From assembly GCF_001905145.1 (NCBI RefSeq), contig NZ_LWLB01000002.1:128883-192882 (forward strand): a DNA stretch of 64,000 nt. Direction: 5' to 3'. The notes beneath the pieces are model-generated. The model did not search any database and was not told where the DNA came from. It saw nothing but the letters and a program-made list of their open reading frames with translations. A program made the translations under genes and the position numbers. This DNA is from Nocardiopsis sp. TSRI0078 (lineage in GTDB: Bacteria > Actinomycetota > Actinomycetes > Streptosporangiales > Streptosporangiaceae). This document shows, piece by piece, positions 33,474 through 41,196 of this stretch (position 1 is its first letter; each line of letters opens with the position of its first letter).

Positions 33474-34622
33474 ATGGACCTGGGTTTTCTGCGACCTCTG
33501 TACGAGAGCGACGCTCCCGTGGCCTCGGTACACCTGGACACCAGCCGCGACAGGACCGATGCCGCCAAGGAGCTTGAACTGCGCTGGCGCCACCTGCGCG
33601 AGGACCTGTCCTCCCAGGGCACCGACAAGGCCACCCTGGACGTACTCGAGGAAGCGGTGAGGGAGAGCTCCTCCCGGGCCTTCGGCGACCACGGGCAGTC
33701 CCTGTTCGCCTCCGAGGGGCGGCTTCTGGGCGCCTACACCCTCTCGGAGCCGCCCAGGCAGGACCACGCCCGGCTGATGCCGGTGCCCGACCCCCTTCCC
33801 CTGGTCGTCGACCGGGGGCGCTACCTCCCCTACGTCCTGGTGGCTCTGGACCGGGTCAACGCCAAGGTCTTCGCCTACACGGCCAAGCCCTCCACCAAAC
33901 CGGTCTCCGAACAGGAGTTCTCCGGCGCCAACCTGCGCAACATCGACCCCATGGGCCGCGGCGGCCCCGGCGTCCTCAGCGGCTACAACGGCCGCTTCGA
34001 CGGCAAGCACTTCCCCCGCGAGACATGGCGGGAGAACGCCAGCAGGATCGCCCAGCACGTGCGCGACGCGGTCGCCGAGGTCGACGCCAAGGTCATCTTC
34101 GTCGGCGGTGACGAGGAGGCCATCGCCTTCCTGCGCGACAACCTGGGAGAGCGCAAGCTGACCATCCCGATCAGGCTGGTGCCCGGCGGTCGGGGCGGCC
34201 CCGACGCGGAGGAGCGCCTGCACGAGGCGGCGGAGGACGCGCTGCGCGACTTCGTCATCGACAGCCACGACGACATCCTCGCCGACTACCAGCAAAAACT
34301 CGCCAACGACCAGGCGGTGCACGGCGCCAAGGAGATCCTGCCGATGCTCTCGGAGGCGCGGGTGCAGACCCTGTTGCTGGGCGCGGAGCGCGACGGTGAG
34401 TCCGACCTGTGGGGCTCGCCCCACGAGCCGATACTGATCGCCGACGACCCGGCGAACCTGGACGACGCCGACGCGGCGTTTCGCGCCCCGGCCAGCGCGC
34501 TGATGCTGCGCTCGGCGCTGGCGTCCGGCGCGGGGTTCAGCGAACTGCTCGACCACGGCCACACCAGCGACGGGACCTGCGCCGTCCTGCGCTTCCCCAA
34601 CACCGAACAGCACGGGGCCTGA
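33474..34622 (+). CDS. Bacterial eRF1-like protein (baeRF/Rv2629 family)
   Basis: A 382-residue homologue of Mycobacterium tuberculosis Rv2629, in the bacterial archaeo-eukaryotic-release-factor superfamily. N-terminal domain VASVHLDTSRDRTDA; middle domain with VDRGRYLPYVLVALDRVNAKVF; a GGPGVLSGYNG loop where eRF1 and Vms1 carry catalytic GGQ/GSQ-type sequences; C-terminal VIFVGGDEEAIAFL and a pelota-like end. Proposed roles are ribosome rescue or dormancy response, unproven. The ATG is supported by similarity to the Rv2629 N-terminus, though its ribosome site is displaced by a hairpin. Monocistronic. Confidence 0.8.
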   Translation: MDLGFLRPLYESDAPVASVHLDTSRDRTDAAKELELRWRHLREDLSSQGTDKATLDVLEEAVRESSSRAFGDHGQSLFASEGRLLGAYTLSEPPRQDHARLMPVPDPLPLVVDRGRYLPYVLVALDRVNAKVFAYTAKPSTKPVSEQEFSGANLRNIDPMGRGGPGVLSGYNGRFDGKHFPRETWRENASRIAQHVRDAVAEVDAKVIFVGGDEEAIAFLRDNLGERKLTIPIRLVPGGRGGPDAEERLHEAAEDALRDFVIDSHDDILADYQQKLANDQAVHGAKEILPMLSEARVQTLLLGAERDGESDLWGSPHEPILIADDPANLDDADAAFRAPASALMLRSALASGAGFSELLDHGHTSDGTCAVLRFPNTEQHGA

Positions 34623-34628
34623 CCGGCA

Positions 34629-34674
34629 CGGGTGGCCGCCCGCGTATCCGACACGGAGCGCGGGCGGCCACCCG
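34629..34674. terminator. Bidirectional terminator hairpin
   Basis: Sixteen-base perfect arms (34629-34644 and 34659-34674, left arm CGGGTGGCCGCCCGCG) with a 14-base loop, centred between the convergent eRF1-like and exonuclease genes. Confidence 0.75.
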
Positions 34675-34695
34675 CGTACGGCCCCTTGGCCCCGT

Positions 34696-35664
34696 TCAGG
34701 TTCCGGTGGTCATCCCCAGCAGGGCGAGCAGCTCGGCCTCGCCGACGAAGTCGATGCGCTGGCCGCGCGCACGGTAGTCCTCGGCCCGCAGGTGCTTGGC
34801 GGTCTTGCCGGCACCGTCGTGGCCGCCCACCACGAGCACGTCGGTCTTCCGGGTCACGTTCTTGGCGGGATGGCCGCCCGCCTCGGCCACACGCCGCCAC
34901 ACCTCGGGCTTGTCCATGGACACCAGGTCGCCCGAGACGCACACGGTGCGCCCGTACAGCGGCCCCGAGGGGTCGGCGTCGGGGGAGGGGGCGGGCAGCG
35001 GAGTCTGGGAGGCCCGCTGCCACCTGCCGAAACGGCCCTCCTCAGGGGCGGGCGCGGACACCGCCGCGGCCCGGTCCACCGGCCGCCCGGCGGCGGCCTG
35101 CACCCGGCGCAGTTCCAGCCGGGCGGCGCGGGACAGGTCGGCCAGCGAGGAGCTTCCGTACCGGTCCATGGCGGCGATCATGATGCGCGCGGCGGCCTCG
35201 GCGTCGGCGTCGGCCCGGTGGTGGTGCACCACCCGGTGGCCGATGTGGGCGCACACCGTCGGCAGCTTGTGGTCGGGCAGCTCGGCCCAGGTGCGCCGCG
35301 AGAGCGCCAGCGTGCACGCGTACTCCCACGCCGGGTGGGACAGCCCCGTGTGCTCACAGGCACGGCGCAGCACGCCCATGTCGAAGGCGGCGTTGTGCGC
35401 CACCAGCGGGTCCCCGCCGGCGAACTCCACGATGCGCGTGTGCACCTCGGGCCAGGAGGGCGCGCCGGCGACGTCGGCCGCGGTGATGCCGTGCACGGCG
35501 GTGTTGTGGTGGGAGAAGAAGTCCGCCTGCCGGGGCGGCCGGATCAGGGTGGTGTACCGGTCCACGACCGCGCCGTCGCGCACCCGCACCAGCCCGACCG
35601 CGCACGCGCTGCCGCGGTCGTGGTTGGCGGTCTCGAAGTCGATCGCGGTCCAGGTGTGGGACAC
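34696..35664 (-). CDS. DEDDh 3'-5' exonuclease with BRCT domain
   Basis: A 322-residue protein related to the DNA polymerase III epsilon subunit. The exonuclease domain (about residues 4-165) has ExoI AIDFETAN (Asp/Glu), ExoII HNAAFDMGVLRRA and ExoIII with HHRADADAEAA (His then Asp). A BRCT domain lies at ~235-320 (YGRTVCVSGDL, GGHPAKNVTRKTDVLVVG). Such fusions are common in actinomycetes and may proofread or act in repair. Start is GTG 35664 after GGAGG. Divergent from the ABC exporter; 296-base gap with no gene. Confidence 0.9.
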   Translation of the reverse strand: MSHTWTAIDFETANHDRGSACAVGLVRVRDGAVVDRYTTLIRPPRQADFFSHHNTAVHGITAADVAGAPSWPEVHTRIVEFAGGDPLVAHNAAFDMGVLRRACEHTGLSHPAWEYACTLALSRRTWAELPDHKLPTVCAHIGHRVVHHHRADADAEAAARIMIAAMDRYGSSSLADLSRAARLELRRVQAAAGRPVDRAAAVSAPAPEEGRFGRWQRASQTPLPAPSPDADPSGPLYGRTVCVSGDLVSMDKPEVWRRVAEAGGHPAKNVTRKTDVLVVGGHDGAGKTAKHLRAEDYRARGQRIDFVGEAELLALLGMTTGT

Positions 35665-35960
35665 CGAGCACCTCCTGCAACAGGGAACGGAACAACGCTA
35701 TCCGCGCGTGGGCGCGGCCGTGCACGAATCGGCTCCCCGTCCCGGAAAAGTGGCGAACACGGTGGCCGCGCCGACGCCCCCGCCCCGCGCACCACCCGCT
35801 CCCCGGCCAGGACGGGGACACCGGCGCGTCCTGCGGAAAACCCCACCCCCGGCCTGGGGCGCACCGCATCCGGCCGGACGGTCCGCCCCATGGTCCGCGC
35901 AGCCCCCGCTCCCTAGCGTGATCAACGCCCCTTTTCCGCGACGAGACGACGGGACCGACC

Positions 35961-36878
35961 ATGATCACCCTGCGGGGACTGACCAAACGCTACGGAGACA
36001 TCCTCGCCGTGGACTCCCTGGACCTGGAGGTGCGCCCCGGCAGGGTGACGGGCTTCCTCGGCCCCAACGGAGCAGGCAAGACCACGACGATGCGGATGGT
36101 GCTGGGCCTGGACCGGCCCACACGCGGACAGGCCCTGGTCCAGGGCCGCCCCTACCGGGAGCTGGACCGGCCCCTGCACCACGTGGGCGCCGTCCTGGAC
36201 GCCCGCGCCGTGCACCCGGACCGCAGCGCCCGCGCCCACCTGCTGTCACTGGCCCGCACCCACCGCATCCCCGAGCGCCGCGTGGACGAGGTGCTGCAGA
36301 CCGTGGGCCTGGCCGAGGTGGCGCGCAAACGCGCGGGCACCTTCTCCCTGGGCATGAGCCAGCGCCTGGGCATCGCCTCCGCCCTGCTGGGCGATCCGGG
36401 CCTGCTGATCTTCGACGAACCGGTCAACGGACTGGACCCCGACGGCGTGCGCTGGATCCGCGACCTGATGCGCTCCATGGCCGAGGAGGGGCGCACCGTG
36501 TTCGTCTCCAGCCACCTGATGAGCGAGATGCAGCTGACCGCCGACCACCTGGTGGTGATCGGCCGCGGGCGGCTCATCACCGACGCGCCCCTGGCCGAGG
36601 TGCTGGGCAACAGCGCCTGGACGGCCGTGCTGGTGCGCACACCCCACCCCGAGGACCTGGTCACCGCCCTGGAGGGCGAGGGCGCCGGGGTGGAGCGCCC
36701 CGGCCCGGGCGAACTGGTGGTCACCGGCGTGCCCGTCGAACGGATCGGGGAGCTGGCCCACAGGACGGGAGTGCTCCTGCACGAGCTGAGCACCCGCGAC
36801 GCCTCCCTGGAACAGGCCTACCGGGAACTGACCGCCGACAGCGTGCAGTACACCACCGAGAACAGGAACCGACCGTGA
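35961..36878 (+). CDS. ABC transporter ATP-binding protein (BcrA-like)
   Basis: A 305-residue ATPase for a two-component exporter. Walker A GPNGAGKTTTM (~residue 33), signature FSLGMSQRLGIA, Walker B LLIFDEPVNGLD, switch His in FVSSHLMSE. Resembles BcrA/LanF-type subunits of bacitracin or lantibiotic resistance. The downstream permease begins within the stop codon (GTGA), and a histidine kinase/response regulator pair follows at once, so the cassette probably detects and expels an envelope-active compound. ATG 35961. Confidence 0.9.
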   Translation: MITLRGLTKRYGDILAVDSLDLEVRPGRVTGFLGPNGAGKTTTMRMVLGLDRPTRGQALVQGRPYRELDRPLHHVGAVLDARAVHPDRSARAHLLSLARTHRIPERRVDEVLQTVGLAEVARKRAGTFSLGMSQRLGIASALLGDPGLLIFDEPVNGLDPDGVRWIRDLMRSMAEEGRTVFVSSHLMSEMQLTADHLVVIGRGRLITDAPLAEVLGNSAWTAVLVRTPHPEDLVTALEGEGAGVERPGPGELVVTGVPVERIGELAHRTGVLLHELSTRDASLEQAYRELTADSVQYTTENRNRP

Positions 36879-37741
36879 CGACCTCCACGCGACACCCGGC
36901 CCCCGCCGCCCCCGTGGCCGACCGCGTCCCCGGCCCCGCGCGGGCCCTGGCCGACCTGGCCGCGGCCGCCTCCGCCGAGTGGGTCAAGCTCCGCTCGGTG
37001 CGCTCCACCTGGTGGGGAACGGCCGCCGCCCTGGCCCTGATGGCCGCCGTGGCGCCCAGCGCGGCGGTGGCCACCATCAGCAACATGCAGAACGACCTCG
37101 TCGCCTCCGCCGACGTACCCGCCTCGGAGATGGCGGCCTACGCGACCCTGTGGGTGGTGCAGTTCGCCGTCATCGCCCTCTCCCTGCCGGTCATCACCTC
37201 CGAGTACTCCTCCCGCTCCATCCACCCCACCCTGCAGGCGGTGCCGGCGCGGGCACGGATGCTGGCCGCCAAGACCCTGTCCCTGACCGCGTTCGTGTTC
37301 GGAGCCGGCCTGGTGCTGGCCACCATCGGCACCCTGCTGTCGTACCTGGTGATGCTGCACCCGGTCTTCGAGGGGTACGGCGTCCTGGACCCGGGCGAGG
37401 CCGTGGCGGACGCGGTACGCCAGTCGGCGTACCTGGCCGCGGTGGCGGTGCTCACCCTGGGCGTGGGCACGGCACTGCGATCGGCGGCGGCCACCCTGAC
37501 CACGGTGTTCATGCTGATCATGGGCCTGCCGTTGATGCTGTTGCTGCTGGGCAACGAAATCGGGGTCTATCTGGCCGACCGGCTGCCGTTCGCCGCCGGG
37601 GTGTCCTTCGTCGACAGCGCGTTCGTGATGGGGCAGTCCCCGGACGCGCTCTCCCCCGCGGCCGGGGGGATGGTACTGATGTGCTGGACAGCGGCGGCCC
37701 TGGCGGCGGGCACCCTGGTGCTCCTGCGCCGGGACGCCTGA
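36875..37741 (+). CDS. ABC transporter permease (BcrB-like)
   Basis: A 288-residue permease with six hydrophobic segments. N-terminal ~35 residues are Pro/Ala-rich, then AAAASAEWVKLRSVRSTWWGT, the typical amphipathic entrance of ABC-2 family permeases of this type; EYSSRSIHPTLQAVPARARMLAAKT follows helix 2 in the family pattern. Start GTG 36875 overlaps the ATPase stop by four bases. Substrate unknown. Confidence 0.88.
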   Translation: MTTSTRHPAPAAPVADRVPGPARALADLAAAASAEWVKLRSVRSTWWGTAAALALMAAVAPSAAVATISNMQNDLVASADVPASEMAAYATLWVVQFAVIALSLPVITSEYSSRSIHPTLQAVPARARMLAAKTLSLTAFVFGAGLVLATIGTLLSYLVMLHPVFEGYGVLDPGEAVADAVRQSAYLAAVAVLTLGVGTALRSAAATLTTVFMLIMGLPLMLLLLGNEIGVYLADRLPFAAGVSFVDSAFVMGQSPDALSPAAGGMVLMCWTAAALAAGTLVLLRRDA

Positions 37742-37777
37742 GCACACCGCACACGCCGACGGGCAGAGGAGGGGCCG

Positions 37778-39043
37778 ATGACCGAACAGACCGAGGCAGG
37801 GGACGGCCCCCGCGCCTGGGCGAGGTCGGCGGCCGCGCCCCTGGGGCGGGCCGGACGCGAGCTGACGGGCACCCTGCTGGGGCTGTGCACCGCCGCCCTC
37901 ACCCTGGCCTGGGCAGCGGCGGCGGCCGCGGTACTGGCCTCCTCCCCGGCCCTGCCCTCCGGCACCCGGCACCGGGCACGGGGCGCGGTGTCCCGGTGGG
38001 CGGTGCGCCTGAGCGACGCGGACCTGGCCCGGCTGGCACGGTGGGCCGGATGCACCGTCGAACCCCGGCCCGAGACCGCCCCGCGCGTGGCCTACCTGCT
38101 GCTGCGCCTGCCGGTGGCGCTGGTGTGCGGCTACCTGACGCCGATGGCGGCCCTGCTCGTGACCGTCTTCGTCGGAGGCGCCGCACTGGAACTGCTGACC
38201 GGGAACGGCACCACCGCTCCCGTCACCATGCCCGGCGCGTACATGCACGTCTCCAGTGTCAGCCTCGGCCTGGTCATGGGCCTGCTCGTCCTGGCGGCGA
38301 CGTGGCTGACGGCGGCACTGGCCTCGGCCGCCGACCGCACCCTGGCCCGCCGCCTGGTCGGCCCCAGCCGCGAGGACCTGCTCAACCAGCGCATCGACGA
38401 ACTCACCCGCACCCGGTCGGGGATCGTACGGGCCGTGGACGAGGAGCGGCGCCGCATCGAACGCGACCTGCACGACGGCGTCCAACAGCGCGTGGTGGCC
38501 CTGGCCATGCTGTTGGGGCGCGCCCAGCGCGGACGACACGATCCCGAGCGCACGGCCGGGCTCGTCCGACAGGCGCACACCGAGACGCGGGTGCTGCTGG
38601 ACGAACTGAGGGAGGTGGCCTGGCGGGTCTACCCCGCCGCGTTGGACACCCTGGGCCTGGAGTCGGCGCTGACCGAGGTCGCCGAGCGCAGCCCGCTGCC
38701 GGTGCAGGTGCGCTCGCACCTGTCGGCGCCACCGCCCGGCGAGGTCGCCACGGCGGTGTACTTCGTGGCGCGCGAGGCCATCACCAACGCCGTCAAGCAC
38801 GCCGGAGCGCGCTCGGTGACCGTGCACCTGGACGAGGGGGGCCGCACCCTGGACCTGCGCGTGCTGGACGACGGCCGGGGCGGCGCCGACCCCGGCGGCA
38901 GCGGGTTGACGGGGCTGGCCAGGCGGGTGCGTGCCCTGGACGGCACACTGACGGTACACAGTCCTCCGGGCGGCCCGACCACGGTGCGCGCCACCCTGCC
39001 GCTGACGACGACACGGAGCCCCCATGCGCCTGGTACTCGCTGA
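37778..39043 (+). CDS. Sensor histidine kinase (NarL-type HisKA_3)
   Basis: A 421-residue membrane kinase. Hydrophobic segments at about residues 32-55, 108-135 and 155-185 anchor an N-terminal sensor without a recognised domain. HisKA_3 block: EERRRIERDLHDGVQQRVV with the phosphorylated His; HATPase: EAITNAVKHA, LDDGRGGADPGGSGLTGLARR. It overlaps the response-regulator start by 20 bases and follows the permease by 36 bases, giving one four-gene operon. Likely to sense the substrate of the exporter or envelope damage. Confidence 0.93.
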   Translation: MTEQTEAGDGPRAWARSAAAPLGRAGRELTGTLLGLCTAALTLAWAAAAAAVLASSPALPSGTRHRARGAVSRWAVRLSDADLARLARWAGCTVEPRPETAPRVAYLLLRLPVALVCGYLTPMAALLVTVFVGGAALELLTGNGTTAPVTMPGAYMHVSSVSLGLVMGLLVLAATWLTAALASAADRTLARRLVGPSREDLLNQRIDELTRTRSGIVRAVDEERRRIERDLHDGVQQRVVALAMLLGRAQRGRHDPERTAGLVRQAHTETRVLLDELREVAWRVYPAALDTLGLESALTEVAERSPLPVQVRSHLSAPPPGEVATAVYFVAREAITNAVKHAGARSVTVHLDEGGRTLDLRVLDDGRGGADPGGSGLTGLARRVRALDGTLTVHSPPGGPTTVRATLPLTTTRSPHAPGTR

Positions 39044-39668
39044 CGACTCGGTCCTGCTGCGGGAGGGCCTGGTGCGGCTGCTGGAGGAGGAGGGCCACGA
39101 GGTGGTGGCGGCGGTCGGCGACGCCGAGGCGCTGTTGGCCGCGGTCGCCGAGCACGCCCCCGACGTGGCCGTGGTGGACGTGCGCATGCCCCCCACCCAC
39201 ACCGACGAGGGGCTGAGGGCGGCGCTGCGCCTGCGCGCGGAACACGGCCGGGTGGCCGTCCTGGTGCTGTCGCAGTACGTGGAGCAGCGCTACGCCGCCG
39301 AACTGCTGGCCGGCGACTCCGGCGGGGTCGGCTACCTGCTCAAGGACCGGGTCTCGCAGGTGGGGGAGTTCCTGGAGGCGCTGGAGAGGGTGCGCGAGGG
39401 CGGGACGGTCCTCGACCCGGAGGTGGTGCGCCGACTGCTGGCGCGCACCACCCGCGCCGACCCGCTGGCCCGCCTCACCCCGCGCGAGCGCGCCGTGCTG
39501 GAGCACATGGCGCAGGGGCTGAGCAACACCTCGGTCGCCGAGCGGCTGTACGTGTCGGTCAGCGCGGTGGAGAAGCACGTCAACGCGATCTTCGACAAGC
39601 TGCAGCTGGACCACACCCCCGGCTACAGCCGCCGGGTGCTGGCCGTGCTGCGCTACCTGGACGGCTGA
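39024..39668 (+). CDS. NarL/LuxR-family response regulator
   Basis: A 214-residue regulator. Receiver domain (residues 1-120) with acidic pocket DD at 7-8, phospho-acceptor Asp in VAVVDVRMPP and Lys in YLLKDRV; LuxR-type HTH (150-210) with LTPRERAVLEHMAQGLSNTSVAERLYVSVSAVEKHV. Partner of the overlapping kinase; probable target is its own ABC operon at 35961. Length and all key residues are normal. Confidence 0.95.
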   Translation: MRLVLADDSVLLREGLVRLLEEEGHEVVAAVGDAEALLAAVAEHAPDVAVVDVRMPPTHTDEGLRAALRLRAEHGRVAVLVLSQYVEQRYAAELLAGDSGGVGYLLKDRVSQVGEFLEALERVREGGTVLDPEVVRRLLARTTRADPLARLTPRERAVLEHMAQGLSNTSVAERLYVSVSAVEKHVNAIFDKLQLDHTPGYSRRVLAVLRYLDG

Positions 39669-39692
39669 GGGCGGGGATGCCGCAGGGCGGCC

Positions 39693-39839
39693 TCACCGGG
39701 AACCGCCCAGGGTGACGCACAGGCCGGGTGGGAGGTCGTCGGGAGCGGCCGGACGGTACAGGTGGTGCACTCCCGGCTCCAGCCCCGCGGCCAGGCCGAC
39801 CGCCCAGGCGGTGAGGGCCGCGGTGGCCCGGGACTGCCG
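39693..39839 (-). pseudogene. C-terminal gene fragment, unknown
   Basis: The minus strand encodes a coding-like end RATAALTAWAVGLAAGLEPG, then HHLYRPAAPDDLPPG and LCVTLGGSR, stop at 39693. Upstream of ~39840 the frame turns into Gly/Arg/Pro noise and no start is apparent. I cannot name the family. Probably the remnant tail of a gene whose 5' part was lost. Confidence 0.3.
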
Positions 39840-39853
39840 GCCAGCGCCGCACC

Positions 39854-40068
39854 GTGCAGCGCGTGTGCGCCCAGGCCCTGGCCGACCGGGGCGTCCCGCG
39901 CCCCGGCCTGACCGTGGAGGACGCGGCCGACACCGCGCTCACCCTGCTCAGCTCGGCGGTGTACACCCTGTACACCGTCCACTGCGGCTGGTCGGTGGAG
40001 AGGTGGCGCGGTTGGGCGGCCGACGCCCTGCTGCGCCAACTCACCGACCTGGCGGGGCCCTCCCACCA
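39854..40068 (+). pseudogene. Fragment resembling a TetR C-terminal domain
   Basis: The plus strand reads LTVEDAADTALTLLSSAVYT, then LYTVHCGWSVERWRGWAADALLRQL, which matches the end of the TetR C-terminal domain (family: AdtlwaLtspevyrLLvverGWsperYerWLadaL). No helix-turn-helix is found upstream: the frame hits a stop at 39812. The frame then runs on into the convergent hydrolase gene, so its natural stop is also lost. Confidence 0.5.
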
Positions 40069-40149
40069 GGCGGGGGAGCAGGAGCCGCGGCCGGGGCGGG
40101 ACGGCCGGACCCGACGGTGGGGACTCCAGGCACCCCCCGGGCGCCCCGC

Positions 40150-41028
40150 CTACCGGGCCAGGAGGTCGCGCAGCGCCCCGACCACCTCGGCCGGGGCCTC
40201 CTCGGCCATGAAGTGGCCGCAGGTCACCGTGCCGTGGTACAGGTCGGGCGCCCAGGCTCTCCACACCGCGGCGGCGTCATAGCCCAGCGCCGCACCCCAG
40301 TCCTGCTGGAGCACCGACACCGGCATGCCCAGCCGCCTTCCGGCCGCGCGGTCGGCCTCGTCGTGCTCGACGTCGATCCCGGCCGAGGCACGGTAGTCGG
40401 CGACGATGGAGGGCACGGCCTCACGGGAGGCCCGCAGGTAGGCGGCGCGCACCTCGCCGGGGATCGCCCCGGGATCGCGGGACCAGGCGTCGAGGAAGTG
40501 CCCGAAGAACACGTCCGGGGCGGCCCCGATCAGCTGCTCGGGCAGGCCGGGCGGCTGGGCCATCAGGTACAGGTGGAAGCCCACCGCGGCCGAGGTCCCG
40601 CGCATCACCTCCCACATGTCCAGGGTCGGCAGCACGTCGAGGCAGGCCAGGTGCGTGACCGCCCCCGGGTGGTCCAGCCCGGCGCGGACGGCGACCAGGG
40701 CGCCCCTGTCGTGGCCCGCCAGGGCGAAGCGGTCGTGCCCCAGGGCCCGGGCCAGGGCGAGGACGTCGGCGGCCATCGTGCGCTTGGCGTAGGCCCGCCC
40801 GTCGGTGTCGGCCGGTTTGTCGCTGTCGCCGTAGCCGCGCAGGTCCGGGCAGATGACGGTGTGGTCGGCGGCCAGGTCGGCCGCCACGTGCCGCCACATC
40901 AGGTGGGTCTGGGGAAAGCCGTGCAACAGCACGAGGGGACTGCCCGACCCTCCCACGGCGACGTTGAGCGCCACCCCCTCGGCGACGGGAACGCGCTGGT
41001 AGTCCCATCCCTGCATCCTCGGTTCCAC
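40150..41028 (-). CDS. Haloacid dehalogenase-like alpha/beta-hydrolase (Asp nucleophile)
   Basis: A 292-residue alpha/beta-hydrolase. The nucleophile elbow is AGHDRGALVAVRAG, with Asp in the catalytic position as in haloacetate/haloalkane dehalogenases and epoxide hydrolases. Other landmarks: LLHGFPQTHLMWRHVA, CPDLRGYGDSDKPA, and the catalytic His in TCGHFMAEEAP. The conserved Trp/halide pocket cannot be judged safely. GTG 41028, with GGAGGAGAG eight bases upstream, preferred over ATG 41016. It is divergent from the BTAD regulator. Substrate unknown: dehalogenase or epoxide hydrolase. Confidence 0.85.
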   Translation of the reverse strand: MEPRMQGWDYQRVPVAEGVALNVAVGGSGSPLVLLHGFPQTHLMWRHVAADLAADHTVICPDLRGYGDSDKPADTDGRAYAKRTMAADVLALARALGHDRFALAGHDRGALVAVRAGLDHPGAVTHLACLDVLPTLDMWEVMRGTSAAVGFHLYLMAQPPGLPEQLIGAAPDVFFGHFLDAWSRDPGAIPGEVRAAYLRASREAVPSIVADYRASAGIDVEHDEADRAAGRRLGMPVSVLQQDWGAALGYDAAAVWRAWAPDLYHGTVTCGHFMAEEAPAEVVGALRDLLAR

Positions 41029-41196
41029 GGTGCTCTCCTCCGGTCGGACGAGGCTCCCCGGAGCGGTTCCGGCGAGCTCGGTCGTGCACGAGCCTGCCGG
41101 GAGCCGGTGAGCGGCCGGTGAGCGGCCGATGAGCAACGGATGAGCACGAGCGCCGACGGTCCGGACCGGGGCCGACCGCCGGATAGATTGGCGGCC

